Assembly (NCBI RefSeq): GCF_031085375.1
Contig: NZ_JAVCWF010000001.1
Coordinates: 310,001 to 374,000, forward strand
From: Lactiplantibacillus brownii
Lineage (GTDB): Bacteria; Bacillota; Bacilli; Lactobacillales; Lactobacillaceae
Direction of reading: 5' to 3'
DNA: 64,000 nucleotides
Positions 43,587 through 51,862 of the stretch are shown here, one piece after another. The position numbers and the translations under genes were made by a program. The notes under the pieces are model-generated. The model saw nothing but the letters and a program-made list of their open reading frames with translations. It did not search any database and had not been told where the DNA came from. Position 1 is the first letter of the stretch. Each line of letters starts with the position of its first letter.

Positions 43587-45152
43587 ATGTATTATTTTTT
43601 GGATAGTAACATTGGACAATTAGCTTCAGGACTGGAGCACGCGGAATTTAAGCGTATTAAGTTATTTAATCGCTTCAACGTTCCTGCCAAGATTGTGACG
43701 ACACAATATTCCGCGGTGACGCGTAGTTGTAATCGTTTTTGGCAGCTGGAAGAAAAGAATTTTGTTAATTTATATGATTTTTATGCAGGCACGGAACAGT
43801 TTAAAGGACCGCAGTTAAAGCTGTCAGACTTGCCAATCGCGCGGCAAAGTTATCGGATTGAAACTAATCCTGGTAGTGCGCGGTTCTGGGATGGTAAACG
43901 AGAAGTGGCTGAAGTCCATTACTTTAAAGATGCCCAATCGCCAATTAGTACCATCGATTATTTTGATGGGGATGCTCAGAAGATTCGCACGGATGTCTAT
44001 GACGAGCGTGGTTTTAGAGCCTATTCTAAATTTTTTGCAACGCAAGATGACATTAGTCTGGGCTATTTAGCCTTAGAACAGTTTGTGACATTGTCCGGCC
44101 GACCTTATCTGGAAATCACGTATCGTAAACGTGGTGATCGCGTGTTTGCGACCAATCATCGTTTAATCACAGCCGATGGTGCGAGCTATTCTTATATGAA
44201 TCAGAATCACTTGATGGCTAAATTTTACGATGATCTAAATGCCCGTGACGGGGGTCATTCAACGTTTATTTCTGACCGCACGATGGTGGTTAATCTACCA
44301 ATGACGATGATGCAGACACCGGCACGAAAAATTGAATGGGTGCATAGTATTCATTTCAGTCCATATCGGGAGCCATTTAACTCGGAATTAGTGTACCCAT
44401 CATTGCGTAACACCGATCAGCTGAGTCGCTTGGCGATGGTGGTCAATGCGACGCCACAACAAGCGGATGACATGCGACAACGTTTGCGAACACAAGTGCC
44501 AATTACCAACATTCCAGTGGGGATGGTCAGTGATGAACGTTTGGCAGCGCCACGACGGCCAATCACGCCTGATTTCCGGGAACGTGGCAAAATCGTGGTC
44601 GTGGCGCGGCTCTTCTTTGAGAAGAATTTAAGCGCAACTATTCGGGCCTTTAAAACAGCGCATGATCAGTTAAACTGGTTGACACTAGATATTTATGGCT
44701 ATGGCGATGGGTCGGATGGCAATCAAGAGGAACGCCAGCTGCATCAACTGGTTCAAGAACTTAATTTGCAAGATTGTGTGCAGTTTAAAGGCTATACCTA
44801 CAATATTGCGGCTGTGTATGAGCAAGCTCAATTAATGTTACTGACCAGTCGATTTGAATCGTTTGTCTTAGCCCTATTAGAAGCTAATTCGTATGGTGTG
44901 CCGGCAATTTCGTATGATACGTATTACGGTCCAACTTACATTATTAATAATGATCAAAATGGTTATATCGTGCCTTATGGTGATGAAGCGGCGATGGCGC
45001 AACATGTCATCGATGTCATGAGTGATCCGGCTAAGCTGCAACGGCTCAGTACCGGGGCTTACGAACGTGCGGCTGATTTCTCGGAAGCCAAGATTTGGCA
45101 ATTGTGGCAAACTAAGATAATTGAAACTGATCCAGCATTGGATTTAGACTAA
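43587..45152 (+). CDS. GtfA/TarM-like glycosyltransferase
   Basis: 521 residues. The N-terminal half has the beta-meander insertion typical of GtfA/TarM-type GT4 enzymes (SARFWDGKREVAEVHYFKD, IDYFDGDAQKIRTDVYDERG). The C-terminal Rossmann half has GKIVVVARLFFEKNLSATIR, the E-x7-E motif region SRFESFVLALLEANSYGVPA and a helix near the end. GtfA-type enzymes transfer GlcNAc to Ser/Thr of adhesins together with GtfB. It follows the giant adhesin gene, with two terminator-like repeats in between. The ATG at 43587 is preferred to the GTG at 43581 for ribosome-site spacing. A teichoic-acid role (TagE-like) is the alternative. Confidence 0.82.
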   Translation: MYYFLDSNIGQLASGLEHAEFKRIKLFNRFNVPAKIVTTQYSAVTRSCNRFWQLEEKNFVNLYDFYAGTEQFKGPQLKLSDLPIARQSYRIETNPGSARFWDGKREVAEVHYFKDAQSPISTIDYFDGDAQKIRTDVYDERGFRAYSKFFATQDDISLGYLALEQFVTLSGRPYLEITYRKRGDRVFATNHRLITADGASYSYMNQNHLMAKFYDDLNARDGGHSTFISDRTMVVNLPMTMMQTPARKIEWVHSIHFSPYREPFNSELVYPSLRNTDQLSRLAMVVNATPQQADDMRQRLRTQVPITNIPVGMVSDERLAAPRRPITPDFRERGKIVVVARLFFEKNLSATIRAFKTAHDQLNWLTLDIYGYGDGSDGNQEERQLHQLVQELNLQDCVQFKGYTYNIAAVYEQAQLMLLTSRFESFVLALLEANSYGVPAISYDTYYGPTYIINNDQNGYIVPYGDEAAMAQHVIDVMSDPAKLQRLSTGAYERAADFSEAKIWQLWQTKIIETDPALDLD

Positions 45153-45153
45153 A

Positions 45154-45201
45154 GTAAAGGCGCGTTTAGGTCTCGTTATTGAGATCTGAACGCGCCTTTA
45201 A
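45154..45201. terminator. Bidirectional terminator
   Basis: AAAGGCGCGTT pairs with AACGCGCCTTT with further pairing inside; it lies between two convergent genes. Confidence 0.85.
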
Positions 45202-45202
45202 G

Positions 45203-46525
45203 TTATTTTTGATCGTTAATGGCAGCCAATAGTCGTGTTTCGTTGTAGAACAGCAGGATCACAAACATAACCACGTACAAGGCTAAAGGAAGCCAGGCAT
45301 AGTTTAACGTAATCATGTGCTGGGTCGCCACGTTCTGAGCGTGGTTAGCGGTATAACCGGATAAGTGGAACAAACCAGCTGTCACGAGCCCACCGAGGCC
45401 AAGGCCAACGTTAACTCCGAAGTCATCGGTGGAAGCTAAAATGCCTTCCGCTTGGATCCCCATACTCATCCCAAAACGAATAGTGTCGGCGATCATGATG
45501 GAAACGAGCCCAATAATCAAGCCGTTACCAACGGAGTTAATAAGGGTGCCGCCGAAAATCAATGGCAAGTTTTGTAACTCGGCGCCACTTGCCAAGATCA
45601 ATTGACCGCTGGCGGCGACCAAAATACCCGTTAACATCGTTCGCTTTTTCCCAATTCTGCGGGAAGCGCGGACGATAAGCACTACCCCAACCAAGGCGGC
45701 AAACGTAAAACCGTTGACAATTGGCACTAAGTTTTCATTATGAATCAGATATTTAAAGTAATAAATGGTCGTCTGATTCTTGATGGCCGTGGTCAGCCAA
45801 TAGAGAAGAATCACGACTGAAATCACGATCCATGGTTGGTTCTTTTTGAGCATGCCCCAAACTTCGCTAAGGGACTGGTGGGCGCGTTCGGGTTGGCTGA
45901 AGCGTTCCCGAACTTGGAAGAACGTATTCCAGATGAGTGCCAGTGAAATAATACCAAATAAAATAATCGTTAATAAGAAGCCCAGTTGTTGATTGCCATG
46001 ACCGAAGAAAGCGACTAATGGCAAGGTGAAGACTGCCACAATAATTTGAACGGAGCTACCAAAGAATTGGCGGATGACGCCTAATAATGTTAATTCGTGT
46101 TCATTTTTCGACATCGTCGGTAGAATCGACGTGATCGGTAAGTTGACGGCCGTGTAGAAAAAACCGAGACCAAGATAAGTGACGTAGGCCCAAGCCAATT
46201 TACCCGTAGCGCCAAAGTTAGGGGTCACAAAGGTCAGCATGGCAAAAATAACGTAGGGCAGCGCGTACCACAAGAAAAATGGGCGACTTTTACCATACCG
46301 TGAATGAGTATGATCAATCATAATGCCGATCAGCAAACTTTCAACCACATCTGCCAAACGGGCCACGACGAAGAGAATCGCCGCCGCACTCGCTGAAAGG
46401 CCGTAGACATCGGTGTAGAAGAAAAGTAGGTACGTGGTCATCATTTGAAAGACTAAGTTATCCGCGGCGTCACTCAAGCCATAACTGATTCGTTCCGGCC
46501 AAGCAGTTTGCCAAGGTTGTTTCAA
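45203..46525 (-). CDS. GPH-family sugar:cation symporter (MFS)
   Basis: A 440-residue transporter with about 12 helices. The GPH features are RISYGLSDAADNLVFQM near the N-terminus, RLADVVESLLIGIMIDHTHSRYGKSRPF (the cytoplasmic loop with the Asp and basic residues) and a similar second-half loop (RRIGKKRTML). It lacks the C-terminal EIIA-like domain of the lactose carriers. The start is TTG at 46525, with GGAGATGATG upstream. No sugar hydrolase gene is adjacent, so the substrate is unknown. Confidence 0.9.
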   Translation of the reverse strand: MKQPWQTAWPERISYGLSDAADNLVFQMMTTYLLFFYTDVYGLSASAAAILFVVARLADVVESLLIGIMIDHTHSRYGKSRPFFLWYALPYVIFAMLTFVTPNFGATGKLAWAYVTYLGLGFFYTAVNLPITSILPTMSKNEHELTLLGVIRQFFGSSVQIIVAVFTLPLVAFFGHGNQQLGFLLTIILFGIISLALIWNTFFQVRERFSQPERAHQSLSEVWGMLKKNQPWIVISVVILLYWLTTAIKNQTTIYYFKYLIHNENLVPIVNGFTFAALVGVVLIVRASRRIGKKRTMLTGILVAASGQLILASGAELQNLPLIFGGTLINSVGNGLIIGLVSIMIADTIRFGMSMGIQAEGILASTDDFGVNVGLGLGGLVTAGLFHLSGYTANHAQNVATQHMITLNYAWLPLALYVVMFVILLFYNETRLLAAINDQK

Positions 46526-46679
46526 GACATCATCTCCGGTATAATAAGTTTTACAAGTCTTAATTGTACACTATTTAAGTTATCAACGATATTTTAAATC
46601 GTTGTTGGTCAAGGTTAATATGGCCTAAGTGCAGTGTCCTTTAAGACTAGTGTAACTTTTAACCGGTCGTTTCCAGACT

Positions 46680-46712
46680 AAAAACACTCAACTAATGATT
46701 TAGTTGAGTGTC
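46680..46712 (-). terminator. Terminator of the SPFH operon
   Basis: ACACTCAACTAA pairs perfectly with TTAGTTGAGTGT around a four-base loop; on the minus strand TTTTTAG follows. Confidence 0.85.
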
Positions 46713-46717
46713 GGTGA

Positions 46718-47620
46718 TTAGTTTTTGGTTAATTTACTGACTTTCGTTAGTGCTGGAATCAAGCCTAAACTGTCTAAAGTTTGGTTAGGCAAGACAACGG
46801 TGTTGGCACTACCATCAGCCAGTGCCTTGACAGCTTCAGTGTTCTGGAAGATGAAGTAGTTTTCAGAGGACTGACTCAAAGCTTCGTTAAGAATGCGTGT
46901 CCGATAAGCATCCGCGTCCGCTTCAGTTTGAACCGCGGTGGCTTTAGCCGTCGCACTGTTCACTAAAGCTTCGTTTTGAGCCTTGTTGGTGGCAAGTAAC
47001 GCCCGGTTATTGGCTTCGTTTTCCAAAGTAATTGATTTACTCTTACCTTCAGCGGTCGCAATCGTCGCATCCCGTTCCCGAGTGGCTTGCAACAGTTTAT
47101 TCATGGAAGCTTGGATGTCTGAGGAAGGGTTGACGGAGTCAATGTTGACCCGGTCGACGTTAAGACCATAACCAGCAGTAACTGAGGAAATTTCCTTGAA
47201 TAACGCGGCGTTGATTTCTTGCGTCCCATTCAAGACTTCGTTCAATTCCTTATTCCCAATAATACCCCGTAAAGCAGCCCGCGTATCTTGAATCATGCTC
47301 CGGACAGAATCCTCGTTTTTGAATACAAAGTCTTCTATATTAGTCACGTGATATTTAAGCGAGATCTTTACCGAGATCTCAGCGTTATCCTTAGTGATCA
47401 CGACTTGCTGATTCAAGTCGACTGGCGTTTGGGCCGTGTTGACTGTGATCACGTGTGAAATAAATGGTTTAATAAAATGGAAACCAGAATCGATGATGCG
47501 TTCAAATTTCCCGAAAGTTAACACGATGCCTTGATTCGGTTGAGTGATGATCCGAATTGATGCAATCAAGATGGCAATGAGCAATAAGACGACAATAATA
47601 CTGATAATCAATGTGAGCAT
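46718..47620 (-). CDS. SPFH/Band 7 (stomatin-like) membrane protein
   Basis: 300 residues. An N-terminal membrane helix (1-25) is followed by the Band 7 domain (about 27-190: QPNQGIVLTFGKFERIIDSG, GNKELNEVLNG, LNVDRVNIDSVNPSSDIQ) and an Ala/Glu-rich coiled coil (about 190-265) that drives oligomer formation. Such proteins organise membrane microdomains and scaffold proteases. An NfeD-like OB-fold gene lies just upstream in the same operon, the usual partner of stomatins. Confidence 0.92.
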   Translation of the reverse strand: MLTLIISIIVVLLLIAILIASIRIITQPNQGIVLTFGKFERIIDSGFHFIKPFISHVITVNTAQTPVDLNQQVVITKDNAEISVKISLKYHVTNIEDFVFKNEDSVRSMIQDTRAALRGIIGNKELNEVLNGTQEINAALFKEISSVTAGYGLNVDRVNIDSVNPSSDIQASMNKLLQATRERDATIATAEGKSKSITLENEANNRALLATNKAQNEALVNSATAKATAVQTEADADAYRTRILNEALSQSSENYFIFQNTEAVKALADGSANTVVLPNQTLDSLGLIPALTKVSKLTKN

Positions 47621-47636
47621 AAGACGATTCCCCCTA

Positions 47637-47834
47637 TTAGTGCGGTGTAACGACCGCCACCGTTAAGCCGTGCGCATTGGTTTGCACGATTTCGACTAAA
47701 TCCCCAACATGTAGCGGCGTTGCGGCATGGATATGATAGAAGATGCCATAAAACATCACGCCATCAGTTAAGTCTGCTCGTTTGAGTTTGAAACGTTGGC
47801 CGATTAAGCGCTGATCTAAGTAACCTTCTGTCAT
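47637..47834 (-). CDS. Short NfeD-like OB-fold protein
   Basis: About 65 residues, forming only the soluble OB-fold part of NfeD proteins (RFKLKRADLTDGVMFYGIFY, HVGDLVEIVQTNAHGLTVAVV). Membrane and protease parts of long NfeD proteins are missing. The start at 47834 has AAAGGTGGG upstream. The gene precedes an SPFH gene by 16 bp, matching the conserved NfeD-stomatin pairing. Confidence 0.75.
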   Translation of the reverse strand: MTEGYLDQRLIGQRFKLKRADLTDGVMFYGIFYHIHAATPLHVGDLVEIVQTNAHGLTVAVVTPH

Positions 47835-47849
47835 AACCCTGCCCACCTT

Positions 47850-49264
47850 TATTGTGATGGGTTAATTATAAGCTGTTTGTGGGGGAATTGATAGTCTCAC
47901 GCAGCTGCCAACAATTTGGGCAAAACTAAAAAAAGTTAAATTTTAATCAAAAATTTAACTATAAGTATTTATTTGTTCGAATAACTAATATACTATGTGT
48001 GAATAGTATATAGTATAAAGCTTAAAAGTCGATTATCGCATGATAAAGTTTTGGGTGACGTGAAAAAATAATTTGGCGTATGATAATTAACCACTGTAAC
48101 CTTTTGAGGATTAACCAATTGTCTGGATTGCGCGTGAACTGGTATAGGAAAAGTAAACATGCACTAACTAGCCATAGACGATAAAGTGATTTACAATTAA
48201 TTGTTCATACAATAAATTAATTGTCACTTGGTATTACTGTATCTTATATTGGTATTTGGAATAACCGTTTAAAGCGTTAAACCTCAACGTTTAAGCTATT
48301 TACATTTTTTATATTTTCGTTAAAATATGACTTGTAGATAGGTAATTCTGGTTGCACTTAATCCTAGCATCTATCAAGGGGAACGTGGGGTTAGGTATGA
48401 TCACCAATGAAAATGGCCATTTTCAACAACCTAGTAGCATGAATTCTACAATGTGGGCACATAGGTAAACGTGATCCAAATAGTTCTGGCCTGAGACGTG
48501 TCAGACCTTGTGATTATTTGGGCAAGCACGTGATCAAGTAGGATTGCTTTGAGGGTCGATAGGTTAGATGAAAGAGGACTTCAATATTAATCAAAACAGA
48601 ACGCTTTAAGTTCTGGCGGGGATACGCAGCGCCATTTTGGGCCGAGTAGATTATAGTACAAACCTGGTTATCAGCACAATTCACAATCTAAGCTTTTGCG
48701 GACGATTGTGAAAGGGGGTGGTAATGAGCAGGGCGTTGGATCCAACCAATGTGATGTGAGTCAACGCTTGATCAACAAAGTTATAACCACTGATTGTAGA
48801 TCTGATGGGGCGAATCGGCAGGCGGACGCAAAAAAACATCATTCAAAAATGGCTTTATTGGCGACATCTGATTCTTACACTGGGCGTGTTGATTCTGATC
48901 AGATGATTAACCAAATGAATCGTCATTTTCGAACGATGTCGAACCGACCGCTACGACCGATTTATCAGACGAAGGTACGGTTTTACTGGCTTTTAGTGGC
49001 ATGTTAACTTAACTAGATCAAGCGCTAAAATCACATCGCGATTAGCAATATCAATCTTTTTCACATAAGTTACGCAGTGTCCAGCAATTGCATGGCACTA
49101 AAAGAAACGAGGTGGCAACTCTTGGATAGAGACTTGCTGATCTCGTTTTTTGTATAAGTTTATTATATGACATCTTAGTTATAAATAAAGCCTAATTTAA
49201 ATCTTTTTTGACAAAATGTCAGTTGAAACCAGTTTCCCATTAGAGGAGTTGGATTGAAGGGAAC
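47850..49264. other. 1.4-kb non-coding stretch with several predicted hairpins
   Basis: No credible protein frame. It is very AT-rich to about 48340 and then more balanced. A perfect 16-base palindrome GAAAATGGCCATTTTC lies near 48409. A nested fold follows, CCAAATA/TATTTGG outside GGCCTGA/TCAGACC (about 48476-48522). Near 48724 a strong ribosome site precedes an 11-codon frame. It ends with a terminator-like hairpin (49105-49152). It may be a structured RNA region or decayed genes. Confidence 0.45.
49105..49152 (+). terminator. Terminator-like hairpin with T-box-like core
   Basis: AAACGAG pairs with CTCGTTT, followed by T residues. Inside, GAGGTGGCAAC resembles the GGGTGGNACC core of T-box leaders, but it deviates and no aminoacyl-tRNA gene follows. 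Confidence 0.45.
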
Positions 49265-51742
49265 GTGATTCAAATGGATTTTTTAGAAACTGTCCGACTC
49301 GCCCCAACCCAATTAGTAAAAACGACCCGGCCGTGGGAATGCTTTGATGAGTTGACCCATGATGCCGGATATGACTATTTAAGAAGTGGTCAGCAAGCTA
49401 GTCTACGTCAATGGTATCAACGCCGACAAGAACACGATCTAGTCAGTGTGATGAATGCCGGTGCTGGTAAAACGTTAGTCGGTTTGTTGGCGTTACAATC
49501 GCAACTAAATGAACACGAGGGTCCTGGTCTCTATTTATGTGCGGACCAAGTTCAAGCGGATTATGTGACCAAGTTAGCGCAGCATTACGGCCTAACGGTG
49601 GCGACAATGCGGACGGCAGAACAGCCAGCCAATGCGCTGATCGTGGCGGCAGTCGCTGACCTAGTGCCCCCAACCGCCGAGTTACCAGCCAGCCAGTTGA
49701 CCCACTTGTCAATGCTGGTCCTAGATGATGCGTTAACTTGTCTGCAAGAACTACAAACAGCGTTAACTTGGCATATTGATTGTGAACAACAGGTAGAATG
49801 GTATACGTCACTCGTCACTAAATTCAGTCAAGACGCTGACACGCAACCGGCCAGTCAGTGGGCGGCGTTACAACAGACTGCGCCCGTCCCGTTGACCTTG
49901 GCGGTACCTTATTGGACGCTAGCTAGATTACAAACAGAAATTTTAGGTGGTCCAGTCAAGCCACCCGCTTGGTTGACCAATTTGGCTAATGTCGAGGTGT
50001 ACGTTGATCAGCACGGCATTGACTTTCAACCGCACTGCTTACCGATTGCCCAATTGCCATTCTTGGCTCAAGCGCAGCACCGATTATTCTTGATGACGAG
50101 TCTCGCCGCGAGTGAGGATTTAGCCGGCCAGTTAGGCTTAGATGAAAGTAGCTTACTCAATCCAATCACCGTGAATGCGCCAAGTGACGTGGGTGAAAAG
50201 TTGATTATTACCCCGCAACAATTGGATATTCAATTAGATGATATGCGGATGCGAAGTTATTTAAAATATTTATTTGATAATGGCTTTTTAGCGACTAACC
50301 TCGTTATTTTGGTGCCAACAGCTGCGGCCGCTATTATTTGGAAAAAGATGGGTGCAAAAATTTATCAAGCCGCAGAACAAGCCAGCTTGATGACGGATCT
50401 GGCTACGAATCAGCCAATTATGGCCGTCGTGATCGGCGGTTATACTGAGTTGGATTTGGCGGCAGCGGCAAGTCATTGTCTTGTCTTGGATGGCTTACCG
50501 GTATCCAACCGGTTAGCAGATCAAGTGGCGTTGCAACGGGACCCAGAGGCGTGGTCGATGATCAACAATTTAGTTCGAATCGTGGAGCAAGGGTTAGGCC
50601 GCTCGGTTCGTTCCGGCGCCGACAGTTCGCTGATCTTTATCCTAGGCAACCAGTTACAAGCTTTGACGGTCATGCCGGCGATTCAGGCGCTATTTAGTCG
50701 GCGGACGCAAGCACAACTACAGTTTTCACAAAAGTTAGGCCAAGCCATCAAACAGACGAGTCAGACCGCGTCGGATGTCACGATTAAATTGAATCAATTG
50801 ATCAAGGCGGTTTTGACGCGTGATGGGAACTGGCGAACAATTTATCGACAAAATATTAACTATAATTACCGCCAGTTGGTTCAGCGGACTTTGACACCTA
50901 AAGCGATCACGCAAGCCAAGCTGATTTATCGCGCGGATCAACAGGCTATGGCTGGAAACTTTCAGCAGGCAGTCGACTTGCTTAAACAATTGGCGCAACC
51001 TACTGCCATGACGCTGGAACGCTTGGCAACTTATGAGTATCAGCTTGACCCAGTCACGGCGTTGAAGACCCAGCAATATGCTTATCAAAAGAATCAGCAC
51101 TTATTCCGACCAGCTGGGATGACTTATTTGCCGCGATCACGGCCCAGTTTGGCGGCGGGACAACGGCTTAAAAGTTACTTAGAACGTTTAAATTTTGATA
51201 ACGGCAATGATTTAGCCATTTATTTTAAAGCCCGCGTGACGCCATTAGCAATGCCAAATAATTTTCAAACGGAAGACTTTCAACGGGCAATTGCGTGGAT
51301 CGGTAAACTGATAGGATTTGATACTAGCCGTCCGGTCGCAGAGATGGTTCCGGGTTCAACCGGATTTTGGCGGGGCTCAGGCACGGATATCGTATTACAA
51401 CTTGTCACGACGACGGACACAGCGCTAAATTCGGCCAGCGTGCAATCGGCGCTAACGTGGACTCAAACGACCTATGCACAACCAGAACTGCAATTGGTGT
51501 TGATGCAGGCCAAACGGTCCGTCCGACTTGCGCCAGAGCTAGTGCGACAGGCACGCGTTTTAACGGATACGAAAGTTGCTAACCTCAGTCAGCGAGTGGC
51601 CGACTTAGCCGCTCAACTGAGTGTCAAGACGCCCAGTTCGTGGACGGCAGCGGAATTGAGTCAATTATTGGCGAGTGAAAAGCTTACGATGACCGATTTT
51701 ATGAGTGCCTTCACATTGCCGGCCCGTCAGGCAGAGGTGTAA
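49265..51742 (+). CDS. SF2 helicase-like protein with degraded nuclease-like C-terminus
   Basis: 825 residues. A Walker A (NAGAGKT, 64-70) is present; the Walker B place reads LVLDDAL (151-157), not DEAH/DEAD. A motif VI-like EQGLGRSVRSGAD occurs at 441. In homologues I recall, the C-terminal part (from about 670) carries a Mrr-like PD-(D/E)XK nuclease with ...GPDVLW...ECK; here the matching stretch is GSTGFWRGSG and IVLQLVTTT with no E-x-K. The protein may have lost nuclease and perhaps ATPase function, yet the frame is intact. A stand-alone defence or repair protein is plausible. The GTG start is uncertain; ATG at 49274 is possible. Confidence 0.65.
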   Translation: MIQMDFLETVRLAPTQLVKTTRPWECFDELTHDAGYDYLRSGQQASLRQWYQRRQEHDLVSVMNAGAGKTLVGLLALQSQLNEHEGPGLYLCADQVQADYVTKLAQHYGLTVATMRTAEQPANALIVAAVADLVPPTAELPASQLTHLSMLVLDDALTCLQELQTALTWHIDCEQQVEWYTSLVTKFSQDADTQPASQWAALQQTAPVPLTLAVPYWTLARLQTEILGGPVKPPAWLTNLANVEVYVDQHGIDFQPHCLPIAQLPFLAQAQHRLFLMTSLAASEDLAGQLGLDESSLLNPITVNAPSDVGEKLIITPQQLDIQLDDMRMRSYLKYLFDNGFLATNLVILVPTAAAAIIWKKMGAKIYQAAEQASLMTDLATNQPIMAVVIGGYTELDLAAAASHCLVLDGLPVSNRLADQVALQRDPEAWSMINNLVRIVEQGLGRSVRSGADSSLIFILGNQLQALTVMPAIQALFSRRTQAQLQFSQKLGQAIKQTSQTASDVTIKLNQLIKAVLTRDGNWRTIYRQNINYNYRQLVQRTLTPKAITQAKLIYRADQQAMAGNFQQAVDLLKQLAQPTAMTLERLATYEYQLDPVTALKTQQYAYQKNQHLFRPAGMTYLPRSRPSLAAGQRLKSYLERLNFDNGNDLAIYFKARVTPLAMPNNFQTEDFQRAIAWIGKLIGFDTSRPVAEMVPGSTGFWRGSGTDIVLQLVTTTDTALNSASVQSALTWTQTTYAQPELQLVLMQAKRSVRLAPELVRQARVLTDTKVANLSQRVADLAAQLSVKTPSSWTAAELSQLLASEKLTMTDFMSAFTLPARQAEV

Positions 51743-51772
51743 GACTAATTGTAGTGAAATAAGCAAATAATC

Positions 51773-51840
51773 AAAAAAGCGACGACCACTAAAACTTTTG
51801 ATGATAGCACCTCATCGAAGGCTTAGTGGTCGTCGCTTTG
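51773..51840. terminator. Bidirectional terminator
   Basis: AAAAAAGCGACGACCACTAA pairs with TTAGTGGTCGTCGCTTT across a 30-base loop between convergent genes. Confidence 0.8.
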
Positions 51841-51862
51841 TAGTTATTTCAAAAAAACAAAT

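Noticed and set aside
48696..49007. Open frame of 103 codons
   Set aside because: Composition is unlike neighbouring proteins, there is no ribosome site for its start, and it crosses hairpin-rich DNA.
49105..49152. T-box riboswitch
   Set aside because: The core deviates from GGGTGGNACC, no clear stem I with a specifier loop could be made out, and no aminoacyl-tRNA or amino-acid gene follows. Kept only as a terminator-like hairpin.
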